DNA of 47,181 bases from a virus: the IMG/VR virus record IMGVR_UViG_3300024339_001388, positions 1 through 47,181 of that record. One strand, 5' to 3'. Shown here in pieces: positions 1 to 8,193 of this stretch; the stretch's first letter is position 1; every line of letters begins with the position of its first letter. The notes beneath the pieces were generated by a model that searched no databases, was not told where the DNA came from, and was given only the letters and a program-made list of their open reading frames with translations. The position numbers were made by a program, and so were the translations under genes.

Positions 1-14
1 CAAAAAGGAGAAGA

Positions 15-146
15 ATGTCAGATAACACAGCAGGCTATTAGTATACAAGCACACCCCAGGGTATTGGGCTTTGGGGAAATTATTTTAAAAGTGGGGGGTT
101 GGGAATCCTGGAAGATGTTTCAGCCACCCACAAAGGAAAAAAATGA
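15..146 (+). pseudogene. possible small gene with an in-frame amber stop
   Basis: An ATG sits 4 nt after a good ribosome-binding site (AAGGAG), but the frame meets TAG at 39-41 after only eight codons. Read past that stop, the frame stays open for another 34 codons and ends in a TGA that overlaps the next ATG as ATGA (143-146), the coupling seen between real genes of this operon. No family is recognised. It could be a decayed gene, a readthrough gene or chance. A competing frame is open from the left edge to 216 without any start codon, so the true reading is uncertain. Confidence 0.2.
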
Positions 147-325
147 AAAAGGTAATCACCAAAATTTTGGTATTTATTGCACTAATCGGGCTCTCGATGA
201 TCGGCCAGGACAGTGACGATATCAAGGTTTTTTATTTTGTTAATATTTTAGGAATAAGCCTGTTTATGAGTGGAGTTGGTTTTTCATATCTTTTGAACAG
301 GAAAAGGAGGGTAGGGGATGGATAA
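143..325 (+). CDS. small two-helix membrane protein
   Basis: This 60-residue protein has two hydrophobic stretches, about residues 5-20 and 28-50, separated by a short acidic loop (QDSDD) and followed by a basic tail (NRKRR). That suggests a hairpin in the inner membrane with both ends on the cytoplasmic side. A weak AAAGGA site precedes the ATG, and the gene overlaps the next one by 8 nt, so it belongs to the early operon. No family is recognised. Small membrane proteins at this position in phage early regions are varied (superinfection exclusion, host modulation), and nothing in the sequence decides between them. Confidence 0.55.
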   Translation: MKKVITKILVFIALIGLSMIGQDSDDIKVFYFVNILGISLFMSGVGFSYLLNRKRRVGDG

Positions 326-2240
326 ATTAACAATTAACAGAATCCGCTATAAAAATTTTAAGGGCTTGGCAGATTACACCCTTGAACCGAATGGGAAAGA
401 TATATCTGTATTCGGTCAAAATGCCACTGGCAAGACAACTCTGATAGATGGAGTTTCATATTTGCTTTTCGGGAAAGACAGCTATGGTAGGGCAGATTTT
501 CAATTAAAACCGGTTGATAAGGACGGTCAGGAAATCCATAATCTTGAGACTGAGGTTGAAGGGGTTTTTGATGTTAACAATAAAACCATAACCCTCAGAA
601 AACGGTTCCAGGAAAAATATACAAAGAAGAGAGGTGAACCCCGGCAGACCTTCACCGGACACACAACAGATTATTTCATTGACGATGTCCCAGCCAAGAA
701 AAAAGAATATGATATAAAAATATCAGAAATTATCGATGTAAACGCATTTAAACTGGTGACAAACCCATTGGAGTTCAACAATCTTCACTGGACCGGCCGC
801 CGCCAGATTCTTCTTGAAATGTGCGGGGATGTTACAGACCTGGACGTCATTGATTCAGATAAAAAACTGAAAAGCCTGTCTGAGATACTGGGTGACTGTT
901 CTATTGATGATCATAAAAAAAAGATCCGGGCCAAAAAACGGGAGATAAACAAAGAACTTGAACAGATCCCTGTCAGGATTGCTGAAAATCAGGAGACTGC
1001 CAAGGATGCCATGCAACCGGACTACAGAGAAAAAACACGGCTGGAAAAGGTTTTGGAAGAAAAAAAAGAAAAACTCCGGTCTCTAAGATCCAATGAGGCA
1101 TTGAGCAGTAAAAAGGTCCGGCTGAATGAGGTTGATTCTAAAATACTGGTATCCAGGAATGAGGCAGATCAGAAACAGGCTGATTTGAAAAAACCGATCC
1201 TACAGGCCATTGAAAAGCTTGAAGCAGAGCGTCGGGATTTAACAGGTAAGATTAAGGACAATGAGTTTAGGATCTTCCAGGATGAAAAGCGGAATAAGGT
1301 GTCTGAAGATGCAATTGTCAAGATCCGGGAAGATTGGCACATAGAAAATAATAAACAGCCGTCAAATGATAACACCTGTCCCACATGCGGTCAGGACCTG
1401 CCGAAAGATATTGTTAAGAATACTATTGGAATGTTTAACCGCTTAAAATCTGACCGGCTGACAATGATCACGGCCACGGGTAAGGAAATGGCGGCCAATA
1501 TAGAACAGCGGAATAAGGATATTGAGGCGGCCAAAGTTGAGATTGCCAAGCTGACTGATATGATCGCCGGTGTTGATGAGATTATTGCAAGGAAAAAAGC
1601 TGAGTTTGAAAAGGTCTATGTCGGTGTGGATATTGATGATCTGGACAGGCAAAAAGATGTGCTTGAGCAGGAAATTGATGCATTGCTCAATGGGTCCGTT
1701 GTGCAGGAAGAAAATACACAGCGTGAAATTTTTGAATCTCAAGAAAAGTTTGACGAATTAAACCAGCTTGAAGCTTCATGGAAGGCTGCCGAATCATGCA
1801 GGATTAGAATTTCAGAGCTTGAGGCCCAGGAAAAAGAGCTTGCCGCAGAATTTGAGCGGCTGGAAGCTGAGATATTTCTTATTGAAAAATTTATTATCAA
1901 AAAGGTTGAAATGCTGGAAGGGCAGATCAATTCAAGGTTCAAGCTGGCCCGGTTTAAGCTGTTTGAGACTCAGATCAACGAAGGAATCAAAGAGTGCTGT
2001 GATGTTCTTTATAACGGAGTGCCATACAACCATGGCCTGAACAGTGGGGCCAGAATAAATGTCGGGCTGGATATCATCCAGACTTTATCCGAGTATTACG
2101 GATTCCAGGCTCCTGTCTTCGTTGATAACAGAGAATCAATTAATAACCTGTTTCCCATTTCTTCCCAGGTGATCAGCCTGGTTGTATCCAATGACAAGGC
2201 ATTATCAATATTAAAAACTGAAACTCAAAAGGCTTCATAA
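318..2240 (+). CDS. SbcC/Rad50-like AAA ATPase with zinc hook
   Basis: This 640-residue SMC-type ATPase probably acts in phage recombination or DNA-end processing. The Walker A is GQNATGKT (residues 33-40), right after an SbcC-like opening in which 'YKNFKGL' precedes the P-loop. Two long charged coiled-coil arms flank a CPTC zinc hook (C354, C357), as in Rad50/SbcC dimers. The C-terminal lobe has a degenerate signature region (LNSGARINVG) and a Walker B-like VFVDN with D603, in the form common in phage ATPases encoded beside RecT. It is much shorter than bacterial SbcC (about 1000 residues), and no SbcD partner is visible; the MBL-fold gene two places downstream may supply the nuclease (inference). 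The start has AGGAGG 7 nt upstream. Confidence 0.85.
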   Translation: MDKLTINRIRYKNFKGLADYTLEPNGKDISVFGQNATGKTTLIDGVSYLLFGKDSYGRADFQLKPVDKDGQEIHNLETEVEGVFDVNNKTITLRKRFQEKYTKKRGEPRQTFTGHTTDYFIDDVPAKKKEYDIKISEIIDVNAFKLVTNPLEFNNLHWTGRRQILLEMCGDVTDLDVIDSDKKLKSLSEILGDCSIDDHKKKIRAKKREINKELEQIPVRIAENQETAKDAMQPDYREKTRLEKVLEEKKEKLRSLRSNEALSSKKVRLNEVDSKILVSRNEADQKQADLKKPILQAIEKLEAERRDLTGKIKDNEFRIFQDEKRNKVSEDAIVKIREDWHIENNKQPSNDNTCPTCGQDLPKDIVKNTIGMFNRLKSDRLTMITATGKEMAANIEQRNKDIEAAKVEIAKLTDMIAGVDEIIARKKAEFEKVYVGVDIDDLDRQKDVLEQEIDALLNGSVVQEENTQREIFESQEKFDELNQLEASWKAAESCRIRISELEAQEKELAAEFERLEAEIFLIEKFIIKKVEMLEGQINSRFKLARFKLFETQINEGIKECCDVLYNGVPYNHGLNSGARINVGLDIIQTLSEYYGFQAPVFVDNRESINNLFPISSQVISLVVSNDKALSILKTETQKAS

Positions 2241-2250
2241 GGAGAAAACT

Positions 2251-3111
2251 ATGGCAATAAATAATTTACCGGCAATTCAAAGAGAGTTGGAAAATCCCGG
2301 GATCGTGGCCAGGATAAACACTCGGTTGGGTGAAAAAGCAGGGACATTTATTACATCAGTCCTTGATCTTTGCGGGGAAGACCAGGCTCTCGCAGAATGT
2401 GATCCAAAACTGGTCATAAAAGAATCACTCAAAGCAGCCGGACTTGATCTGCCAATAAACAAGAATCTGGGGTTTGCTTATGTAATCCCATATAAAAAAA
2501 TTCCCTCTTTTCAGATGGGTTGGAAAGGATACGTTCAGCTTGCTATCAGGACCGGTAAATACAGGCATCTTAATACAGGGATTGTGTATGAGGGTGAGGA
2601 AATGATTGTTGACCGGATCAGAGGTACCCTTGAGATAGGCGGCAAAAGGACTGGTGATAATCCTATCGGATATTACTGCTACATGGAGCTTTTAAACGGG
2701 TTTCAAAAAGCCATTGCCTGGACAAAAGAAAAGGTGGAAGAACACGCCAAACGATTTTCAAAAAGTTACAGTTATTACCTTGATAAAAAAAGAGGACGGA
2801 AACCTGTTTGGGTAACTGATTTCGATGCTATGGCACTTAAAACAATGTTTCTTCAACTGGTTCCCAAATACGGGCCGATGACTATTGAAATGTCCCAGGC
2901 CATATCAGGGGATCGGTCAGACTTTAAAGGGTTTGATAATCAGGTGTCAGAAGAAATCCAGGAGAACGCCAACGAGGAAATAATCGATATCCCTAAAAGT
3001 GGAGATGTCGTGGATGCAGATTTTTGTGACGGTCAGACTTTGACTGATGCTGAAAAGGCTGAAATCGAGCAGGAAGAGGCCAATGCTGCCATGGCAGAAC
3101 CTGGATTCTAA
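2251..3111 (+). CDS. recT: RecT family single-strand annealing recombinase
   Basis: This 286-residue protein matches RecT, which coats single-stranded DNA and anneals complementary strands during phage recombination. Characteristic segments are visible: the 'SLKAAGLDLPI' helix, then 'GFAYVIPY' and 'FQMGWKGYVQLA' (about residues 73-105) and 'YYCYMEL' further on. The C-terminal ~60 residues are acidic and low in complexity, as often seen in RecT and SSB-like proteins. AAGGAG lies 8 nt before the ATG. The gene sits 10 nt after the SbcC-like ATPase and 11 nt before an MBL-fold gene, an arrangement known from many phages. No RecE-type exonuclease is visible. Confidence 0.93.
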   Translation: MAINNLPAIQRELENPGIVARINTRLGEKAGTFITSVLDLCGEDQALAECDPKLVIKESLKAAGLDLPINKNLGFAYVIPYKKIPSFQMGWKGYVQLAIRTGKYRHLNTGIVYEGEEMIVDRIRGTLEIGGKRTGDNPIGYYCYMELLNGFQKAIAWTKEKVEEHAKRFSKSYSYYLDKKRGRKPVWVTDFDAMALKTMFLQLVPKYGPMTIEMSQAISGDRSDFKGFDNQVSEEIQENANEEIIDIPKSGDVVDADFCDGQTLTDAEKAEIEQEEANAAMAEPGF

Positions 3112-3122
3112 AGGGGCCTTGG

Positions 3123-3821
3123 ATGATTGACATTAAAACAATAGCCTCCGGGTCCACCGGGAATTGTTACCGGATATCTGATGGTGAAACCATCATTATG
3201 ATTGAGGCAGGTATCAGTTTTCGTGAGATCCGCGAGGCTTTTGATTTTAGACTTTCACAAGTATCTTGCTGTTTATGCAGCCACGAACATGGTGACCATT
3301 CCAAGGCCATTAAAGATGTCATGAAGGCAGGAATTGACTGTTATATGAGCCTTGGAACAGCAAGGGCATTAAAATTATCCGGACACCGGTTAAAAACCGT
3401 GGAATCAAAGGAATTATTCACGGTTGGAACTTTTAAAATTTTACCTTTTAATACTCAACACGATTGTGCTGAACCATACGGTTATTTACTGCAAAGTAAA
3501 AATGGTAAAAAGCTAATATTTATCACGGATTCGTTTTATTGCAGGTATTGTTTTTCCGGTGTTAATTATTACATGGTTGAATGCAATTATTCCAAGGAAA
3601 TTCTGGAAGAAAATATTAAATCCGGCATCGTTCCCGAAACCATCAGAAATAGAATTGTAAAGAGTCATTTCGAGCTTGAAAACGTGAAAGAATTTTTCAG
3701 GGCAAATGACTTGTCGAAGTGTGATGAAATCCACTTGATACACATGAGCGGAAATAATGCAGACCCCGAATCCTTTAAAATAGAAATACAAAAGCTGACG
3801 GGAAGGCCTGTTTACATATAA
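3123..3821 (+). CDS. metallo-beta-lactamase-fold hydrolase (YycJ-like)
   Basis: This 232-residue protein carries the metal-binding motif HEHGDH (residues 54-59) after the 'SGSTGN' opening typical of the MBL/beta-CASP relatives that include YycJ and cyclic-phosphodiesterase-like phage proteins. A later 'FITDS' strand supplies the usual metal-bridging Asp. Relatives are two-metal phosphodiesterases or nucleases. Its place directly after recT suggests action on DNA ends, perhaps as the nuclease of the recombination module (inference from context). The gap to recT is only 11 nt, and the spacer before the next gene is also short. The substrate cannot be read from the sequence. Confidence 0.85.
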   Translation: MIDIKTIASGSTGNCYRISDGETIIMIEAGISFREIREAFDFRLSQVSCCLCSHEHGDHSKAIKDVMKAGIDCYMSLGTARALKLSGHRLKTVESKELFTVGTFKILPFNTQHDCAEPYGYLLQSKNGKKLIFITDSFYCRYCFSGVNYYMVECNYSKEILEENIKSGIVPETIRNRIVKSHFELENVKEFFRANDLSKCDEIHLIHMSGNNADPESFKIEIQKLTGRPVYI

Positions 3822-3839
3822 TCTTTTTTGGGAAAAAAA

Positions 3840-4991
3840 ATGAACAAAGATTTTAGAGTGAGCGTAACGCTTCCGACACACCCAAAGGCTTTAAAGTTAA
3901 TGAGAAAGCTTGGTGACAGGGCTTTTTATAATTTAATAAGGCTTTGGGCTTTTGTTTCTGCAAATAAGCCCAATGGTGTTCTTTCCGGGTATGATGAGGA
4001 CGATATTGAAATAGCATCGGACTGGAATGGAGAACCCGGGCAATTTGTAAAAATTCTTTTAGATCCCAAAATAAGATTTTTAGAAAAGAGTGATGATGGG
4101 TTTATAATTCATGATTGGCAGGACCATAATGAATATGCTTCCCATGCTGACGAAAGATCAGAAAAAGCAAAAAAAGCTGCAAGAGCTAAATGGGAGACAA
4201 ACGATAGTGAAACAACAGCAGAAAGAAATAAAAAAACACGGGCTCAAAGATTGTCAGACGCAAGAAAAAAAGGAAGGCATTCAAAAGTTGAGTGGGAGGA
4301 GATGTTTTCTTTTTTTAATGATACTTGTGTTAGGTGCGGTGGTGACTCTAATCTTCATGGTGTTGTAAAAGATCATATCATCCCAATTTATCAAGGTGGC
4401 AGTGACGGCATTGATAATTTGCAACCCTTATGTGCTCGCTGCAACTCAGGCAAAGGCCCTGAAAATAAAGACTTTCGAATTGATTGGTGTGAAAAAAATG
4501 GATTAAAAATGCCTGCTAAATGGGTGTCGAATGCCTGCCGAACGTCTGCGAATGCCTGCTCAAATGCCTGCCCTTCTCCCTCTCCTACTCCCTCTCCTGA
4601 TAAATCTAGTTTGACAAATGTCAGCGGTGGCCCGCTGGCTGATAAAAAAAAATCAAATCATTTCCGGGAAAAAACAGGGAATTATTTCAAAGAGATTAAA
4701 GCCGTGTGTGAAAAAATAGCAAATTTAAACCTTGATGGTTTTAATTCATATAAGTTTGTTCAAGCCCAGGTCAATAACAGGGGGCATCCAGGAGCTATCC
4801 TTGATGCCTTAAACGGAATACTTAAAGCCAAATTCCCTATTGAAAAACCATGGGGTTTTGTAAATTCAATCATGAGAAGAGAAAACGGAAATTTTAACGA
4901 GGCAGATGCAATCAAGATCCACCAGGAAATGAAAAATCTTAAACCAGGTGAGCTCAGTAATTTAACTCACGGGCTTTTTGATCAACTTTGA
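3840..4991 (+). CDS. phage replication-type protein with internal HNH endonuclease
   Basis: Residues 1-115 resemble the N-terminal domain of phage replication-organiser proteins (helical DNA-binding, 'DRAFYNLIRLW' then 'HDWQDHNEYAS'). A Lys/Ala-rich linker ends at 'AARAKW'. Then comes a complete HNH module: C163-x2-C166, D178-H179 (DHIIP), 'NLQPLCARCN' with the second Cys pair, and 'SGKGPEN'. After it the usual Ser/Pro linker resumes (NACPSPSPTPSP), followed by a helical C-terminal domain of about 110 residues that could bind a helicase or loader. HNH endonucleases cut or nick DNA. I chose ATG 3840 over an in-frame TTG at 3828 because neither has a strong ribosome site and ATG is the better codon. 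The fusion is discussed as a finding. Confidence 0.75.
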   Translation: MNKDFRVSVTLPTHPKALKLMRKLGDRAFYNLIRLWAFVSANKPNGVLSGYDEDDIEIASDWNGEPGQFVKILLDPKIRFLEKSDDGFIIHDWQDHNEYASHADERSEKAKKAARAKWETNDSETTAERNKKTRAQRLSDARKKGRHSKVEWEEMFSFFNDTCVRCGGDSNLHGVVKDHIIPIYQGGSDGIDNLQPLCARCNSGKGPENKDFRIDWCEKNGLKMPAKWVSNACRTSANACSNACPSPSPTPSPDKSSLTNVSGGPLADKKKSNHFREKTGNYFKEIKAVCEKIANLNLDGFNSYKFVQAQVNNRGHPGAILDALNGILKAKFPIEKPWGFVNSIMRRENGNFNEADAIKIHQEMKNLKPGELSNLTHGLFDQL

Positions 4992-5000
4992 GGAGGCATA

Positions 5001-5432
5001 GTGTTAAAAATAATCTTACCCGGAGTCCCCATCGCAAAACATAGACCCCGCTTTGCCCGCCGTGGAAAGGGGACAACAACTTACAGCGATCAGGAAACCG
5101 AAGAAGGCTTGATGCTTTGGCATGTTAAACAGCAAGCCAATGGCCATAAATTGTTTGAAGATGCGGTCCTCGTTGAGGCAAGATTTTTCATGCCACGGCC
5201 TAAGTCAAATTTTGGAACCGGCAGGAATGCAGGAAAACTCAAGCCATCTGCATCAAAATATCATATCAAAAAACCTGATACTGATAATCTTGTGAAATTT
5301 TTGTTTGATATTTTCAACGGTTCAGTCTGGAAAGACGATTCCCAGGTGATTTATGAGGTTTCAGAGAAGATTTACTGTGGGCCTGGTGAAGAACCCAGAA
5401 CGGAAGTGACAGTCAAGAAACCTGACGAATGA
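5001..5432 (+). CDS. RusA-like Holliday junction resolvase
   Basis: This 143-residue protein fits the RusA family, dimeric endonucleases that resolve Holliday junctions and branched phage DNA. The early 'PGVPIAKHRPRF' strand and the acidic catalytic set are present: PDTDNLVK (D93, D95), D103 and the WKDD motif (D112, D113), with Lys99 nearby. The length is normal for the family (about 120-145). Translation starts at GTG with AGGAGG overlapping the stop region of the preceding gene. Its place at the end of the recombination and replication block fits a role in preparing DNA for packaging. Confidence 0.88.
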   Translation: MLKIILPGVPIAKHRPRFARRGKGTTTYSDQETEEGLMLWHVKQQANGHKLFEDAVLVEARFFMPRPKSNFGTGRNAGKLKPSASKYHIKKPDTDNLVKFLFDIFNGSVWKDDSQVIYEVSEKIYCGPGEEPRTEVTVKKPDE

Positions 5433-5536
5433 TGGATGCAGGAAAAAGATAACCTAAATCCTTCCAAAAGAGTATTATTGCTGAGAAGAAGAATCTGATC
5501 AATGCTGTGTTGGAACTTGGATGTGGTCATAGCTGA
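5432..5536 (+). pseudogene. possible small coupled gene with an in-frame stop
   Basis: An ATG overlaps the rusA-like stop as TGATG, the typical coupled start. After six codons there is an in-frame TAA (5450-5452), then 27 further open codons with a helical, protein-like composition ('AEKKNLINAVLELG') and a TGA at 5534-5536, just before the next gene. No family is recognised. It may be a broken small gene or a coincidence. Confidence 0.2.
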
Positions 5537-5545
5537 GAGGTGTTA

Positions 5546-5800
5546 ATGGTCAAGAATTGCGGGGAGTGCGCTGATTATAGAACCAGTTTTTGTGATCCTG
5601 CAAAATGCCGACCTGGGGATGGATACAGGTGTTTTAAAGACCCTTATGAAATGCCGGATAAGTTCTGTCAGAAATGCAAGGCCAGGCTGGTCAGGAAGCG
5701 ATCAAGAAAGCATTCACAGGCATACAGGGTAGTTGATTTGGTCTGCCCTAATGGATGCAAAAAGACTTATTTGCATGAGGAGGTCCGGAATACTCCGTGA
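5546..5800 (+). CDS. Cys-rich putative zinc-binding small protein
   Basis: The 84-residue product has nine cysteines: C5, C8, C16, C21 and C29 in the first half, then C41-x2-C44 and C67-x3-C71 around a basic stretch (VRKRSRKHSQ). The second half looks like a zinc ribbon or small zinc finger that could bind nucleic acid. The ATG at 5546 is preferred over an upstream in-frame GTG (5540) because GAGAGG lies 5 nt before it. It closes the early operon. No named family is recognised; a role as a transcription or replication accessory factor is only a guess. Confidence 0.6.
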   Translation: MVKNCGECADYRTSFCDPAKCRPGDGYRCFKDPYEMPDKFCQKCKARLVRKRSRKHSQAYRVVDLVCPNGCKKTYLHEEVRNTP

Positions 5801-5927
5801 GCTTGTTTATCTCCAATAAAGAACATTCCGGCAGGTTCTTCCTGAATCAATTATATTTTCATAAAAGTTGATTTTCTTAAATATCCTTACAGATATTCTA
5901 TATGTCGATCCAGTGTTGGAATTAGTT

Positions 5928-5970
5928 TTTTAGTATTTTACTTGACAATACTAAAATAGTTTACTAAATT
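5928..5970 (+). promoter_or_regulatory. promoter with overlapping operator palindrome
   Basis: A -35 box TTGACA (5942-5947) is followed after 17 nt by a weaker -10, TAAATT (5965-5970). A perfect inverted repeat, TTTTAGTATT (5928-5937) and AATACTAAAA (5947-5956) with a 9-nt spacer, covers the -35. A dimeric repressor bound here would block RNA polymerase. The gene starting about 45 nt downstream encodes a ribbon-helix-helix-like protein, so autoregulation is the simplest guess. Confidence 0.55.
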
Positions 5971-6012
5971 TATAGCTGAAATATGGATAATTTTTTTATG
6001 AGGGGGGAGGGG

Positions 6013-7134
6013 ATGATGAAACGGCATACAATAGAAGTGGATGAAATAATTATGAATTACTTAAAGAAAAAGGCTGATCCATTCGTGGATACCCCGAATA
6101 CAGTCCTTCACAAACTGCTATTTAGGGATAGTAAAATTCTCAAGGAGTCATCACCTTTGATTTACAATTCTTTCAAAAGTATTCCCAAGGCACTCTCCCA
6201 GATATTAGAAGTAATCGAAGAGGTGGTTAAAAATGGATTTTCGAGACCGGAAGCAACTACAATTGTAGCAAATCGAAACGACACAGCATTACAAACCATC
6301 ATGGACAAATATTGTCGCCAGTTAGGGAAAACGGCTATTGAGGTGGACATGTTATTGAGTGAGCCTAAATTGGAGGGATTTCGGATTATTTTGACAAAAA
6401 AATTTCCGAATCATAGGGATTTAATCGCAACTTTCTTTAATGGCCTGAACGAGGGGAAGAAAAAAATGGATCAGATCAATCAACATGAAAACTGCTATCA
6501 TAGACCCATTATGGAAAGCACCAAGACACAATCCGATCTTAAAAAGTTGGATGCGGCACTTGATAAAATTCCTAAAGACTATGAAAAAACAGAAATCAAA
6601 GTTAAAGATGAATATATCCCAGTCGAAGTCTGTAAAAATTCTAAGTCTAGCAATTATTTTATTTTTCTTGAAGAACAGAATGATGAAAAAGGTCTTCTAA
6701 TCCTTCCTAATGGAGAAAGTAAATGTTTAGAGTTAGACAAATTTCATGAACTTGAAGAACAGAATCTTCTTGAATTGTTAAAAGACGGAACACTGACTAA
6801 AGAGCAGCTCTTCAAATATGAAGAATATTTAAATAACGATGATCATATAGAAAAACCTATAAATTCTTCAACAAATGAGCCCGCGTACATTGATAAATTT
6901 AGAAAAATGCTAAAGAATGACAACACAGTTCCAACGATAATGTTTGAATTTGTTAAATCTAAAAAAAAAGTAACTTGGTCAGAAATTAAAAATCATCTTA
7001 CAAATCAACATGGTTACTCAGACAGCGGCAGTTACTCTGCCTCATTAAGGGTATTGTTTGTGGATGGTTATATAAACATTGAAGGCAAAGGCGATACAAA
7101 GACAATTTTTTTTAAAAATAAATATAAATCCTAA
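6013..7134 (+). CDS. ribbon-helix-helix-like protein, unknown function
   Basis: The N-terminus (KRHTIEVDEIIMNYLKKK) has the strand-helix look of a ribbon-helix-helix DNA-binding domain, similar in kind to the SeqA N-terminal region. The middle (about residues 160-290) is charged and poorly conserved in appearance. The last ~70 residues, 'VTWSEIKNHL' to 'LRVLFVDGYI', look like a winged helix. I chose ATG 6013 because a strong purine-rich site (GGGGGGAGGGG) lies directly upstream; an ATG at 5983 in the same frame would add ten residues, and 6016 is also possible. The gene has its own promoter and operator-like repeat, is AT-rich and ends facing the convergent protease gene. It looks like an acquired accessory gene; function unknown. 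Confidence 0.6.
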   Translation: MMKRHTIEVDEIIMNYLKKKADPFVDTPNTVLHKLLFRDSKILKESSPLIYNSFKSIPKALSQILEVIEEVVKNGFSRPEATTIVANRNDTALQTIMDKYCRQLGKTAIEVDMLLSEPKLEGFRIILTKKFPNHRDLIATFFNGLNEGKKKMDQINQHENCYHRPIMESTKTQSDLKKLDAALDKIPKDYEKTEIKVKDEYIPVEVCKNSKSSNYFIFLEEQNDEKGLLILPNGESKCLELDKFHELEEQNLLELLKDGTLTKEQLFKYEEYLNNDDHIEKPINSSTNEPAYIDKFRKMLKNDNTVPTIMFEFVKSKKKVTWSEIKNHLTNQHGYSDSGSYSASLRVLFVDGYINIEGKGDTKTIFFKNKYKS

Positions 7135-7278
7135 ATTCAACTTTATTTTTTGACAATTTTAATCAAACACATTTTCCCATAATGTTTTTTATAATATAGC
7201 AAATTGAATGGACCTGGTTGCCAAGAACCCTCGGTTCACAGTGTCGAAAAAAATCAGCTTAAGTATGTATAAAGTGGA

Positions 7279-8193
7279 TTAAATTTGTGGAGGTGGGCCT
7301 ATCGATAAAATTTGCCCCACACCGTTTTGATTTTCAATAACTTTAACCGCATTGGTCATATTAATTGTTTGAATACATGTGTGATGAACACATAAAACTG
7401 CATCTTGAAGATCTTGGTTCTCTTCTAATTCTGTGACATTTATATCCAGCGCTCTAATGTCTTCAAAAGAAAGATGGCGAGAATGAGACAATGTCATTGC
7501 ATGATTTCCCATTTCTTGAATGATACGATCAGCTTTTGTTTCTTTATCCTTATCGTCTTTGAACATACCGGTGCAGAGCCATTTTTTTACTACTTGGTCA
7601 GACCATCTAATTGCCTTGTCACATTCTCCAATTAAAGATGGACTGTATTTTTGTAATATAGGAATCCAAAAACCTTGCAACTGTGGGTTTGCGACTATTT
7701 CCTTTTTCGCCTGTTCGACCTCTTCAAGAATTCCGTGTGCTGGCAAATTGGCTATTTGAGGATCAATAGGACCAAGGTTAGAATGTTTTCCCATAACAAT
7801 TTCATCGCAAGACAAGGAAATCATAGTGCCTGCAGACATGGCAATCTGCGGGATTATCGCACGAATGTTATTGTTAAACATTTTCCTGAGGTAATCCACT
7901 AATGATTCCGTGGCTGCTATACTACCGCCTGGTGTATGAAGAACAAGATCCAGCCCTAAATTTCTATCAAGCTTATGAATAGCGGCCATAAAGCCATTTT
8001 TATCAGAATCGTTGATTGAAAAAACATTGCCAGCTTGGTTGGCAAGATAAGCTTTGTCCAACCAGCCAGAATAATATACTATTACATTTCTACCGGTTTG
8101 TTCAGAAAGTCGCTTGAGATATTTTCTCCTAACACGATCATGAGGGCTACCCGCAGTTTTAATCTCATTTAGTAGTTCAAGCCAACTTGACAT
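7279..8193 (-). CDS. SDH/ClpP-like serine protease (SDH_sah family)
   Basis: This ~304-residue protein fits the family of ClpP/SppA-fold proteins named after serine dehydrogenase proteinase. Visible landmarks are the oxyanion-side HTPGGS (residues 86-91), the nucleophile context MSAGTM (S120) and the downstream 'SNLGPIDPQI' (about 139-147). There is no clear signal peptide or membrane span, so it is probably cytoplasmic. ATG 8193 is preferred over ATG 8205 because GGGGGA lies a few bases upstream of it. It is on the opposite strand to all phage genes and overlaps a small upstream gene by 25 nt. Substrate and role in this element are unknown; a moron or host-interaction gene is the likely class. 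Confidence 0.8.
   Translation of the reverse strand: MSSWLELLNEIKTAGSPHDRVRRKYLKRLSEQTGRNVIVYYSGWLDKAYLANQAGNVFSINDSDKNGFMAAIHKLDRNLGLDLVLHTPGGSIAATESLVDYLRKMFNNNIRAIIPQIAMSAGTMISLSCDEIVMGKHSNLGPIDPQIANLPAHGILEEVEQAKKEIVANPQLQGFWIPILQKYSPSLIGECDKAIRWSDQVVKKWLCTGMFKDDKDKETKADRIIQEMGNHAMTLSHSRHLSFEDIRALDINVTELEENQDLQDAVLCVHHTCIQTINMTNAVKVIENQNGVGQILSIGPPPQI

Noticed and set aside
1-216. A frame open from the left edge to a TGA at 214-216
   Set aside because: It has no start codon in the window, overlaps the small membrane gene by over 70 nt and shows no known motif; it could be the end of an upstream gene, but support is too thin.
5819-5840. Hairpin AAGAAC-N10-GTTCTT after the early operon as a terminator
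   Set aside because: The stem is only six mostly AT pairs with a 10-nt loop and no U-run follows.
7150-7195. TTGACA at 7150 and TATAAT at 7190 as a promoter
   Set aside because: The spacing is 34 nt, far from 17, and no gene starts downstream on the plus strand.
7225-7237. GAACC-CTC-GGTTC hairpin between the convergent genes as a bidirectional terminator
   Set aside because: The stem is five pairs and neither strand has a T-run directly after it.
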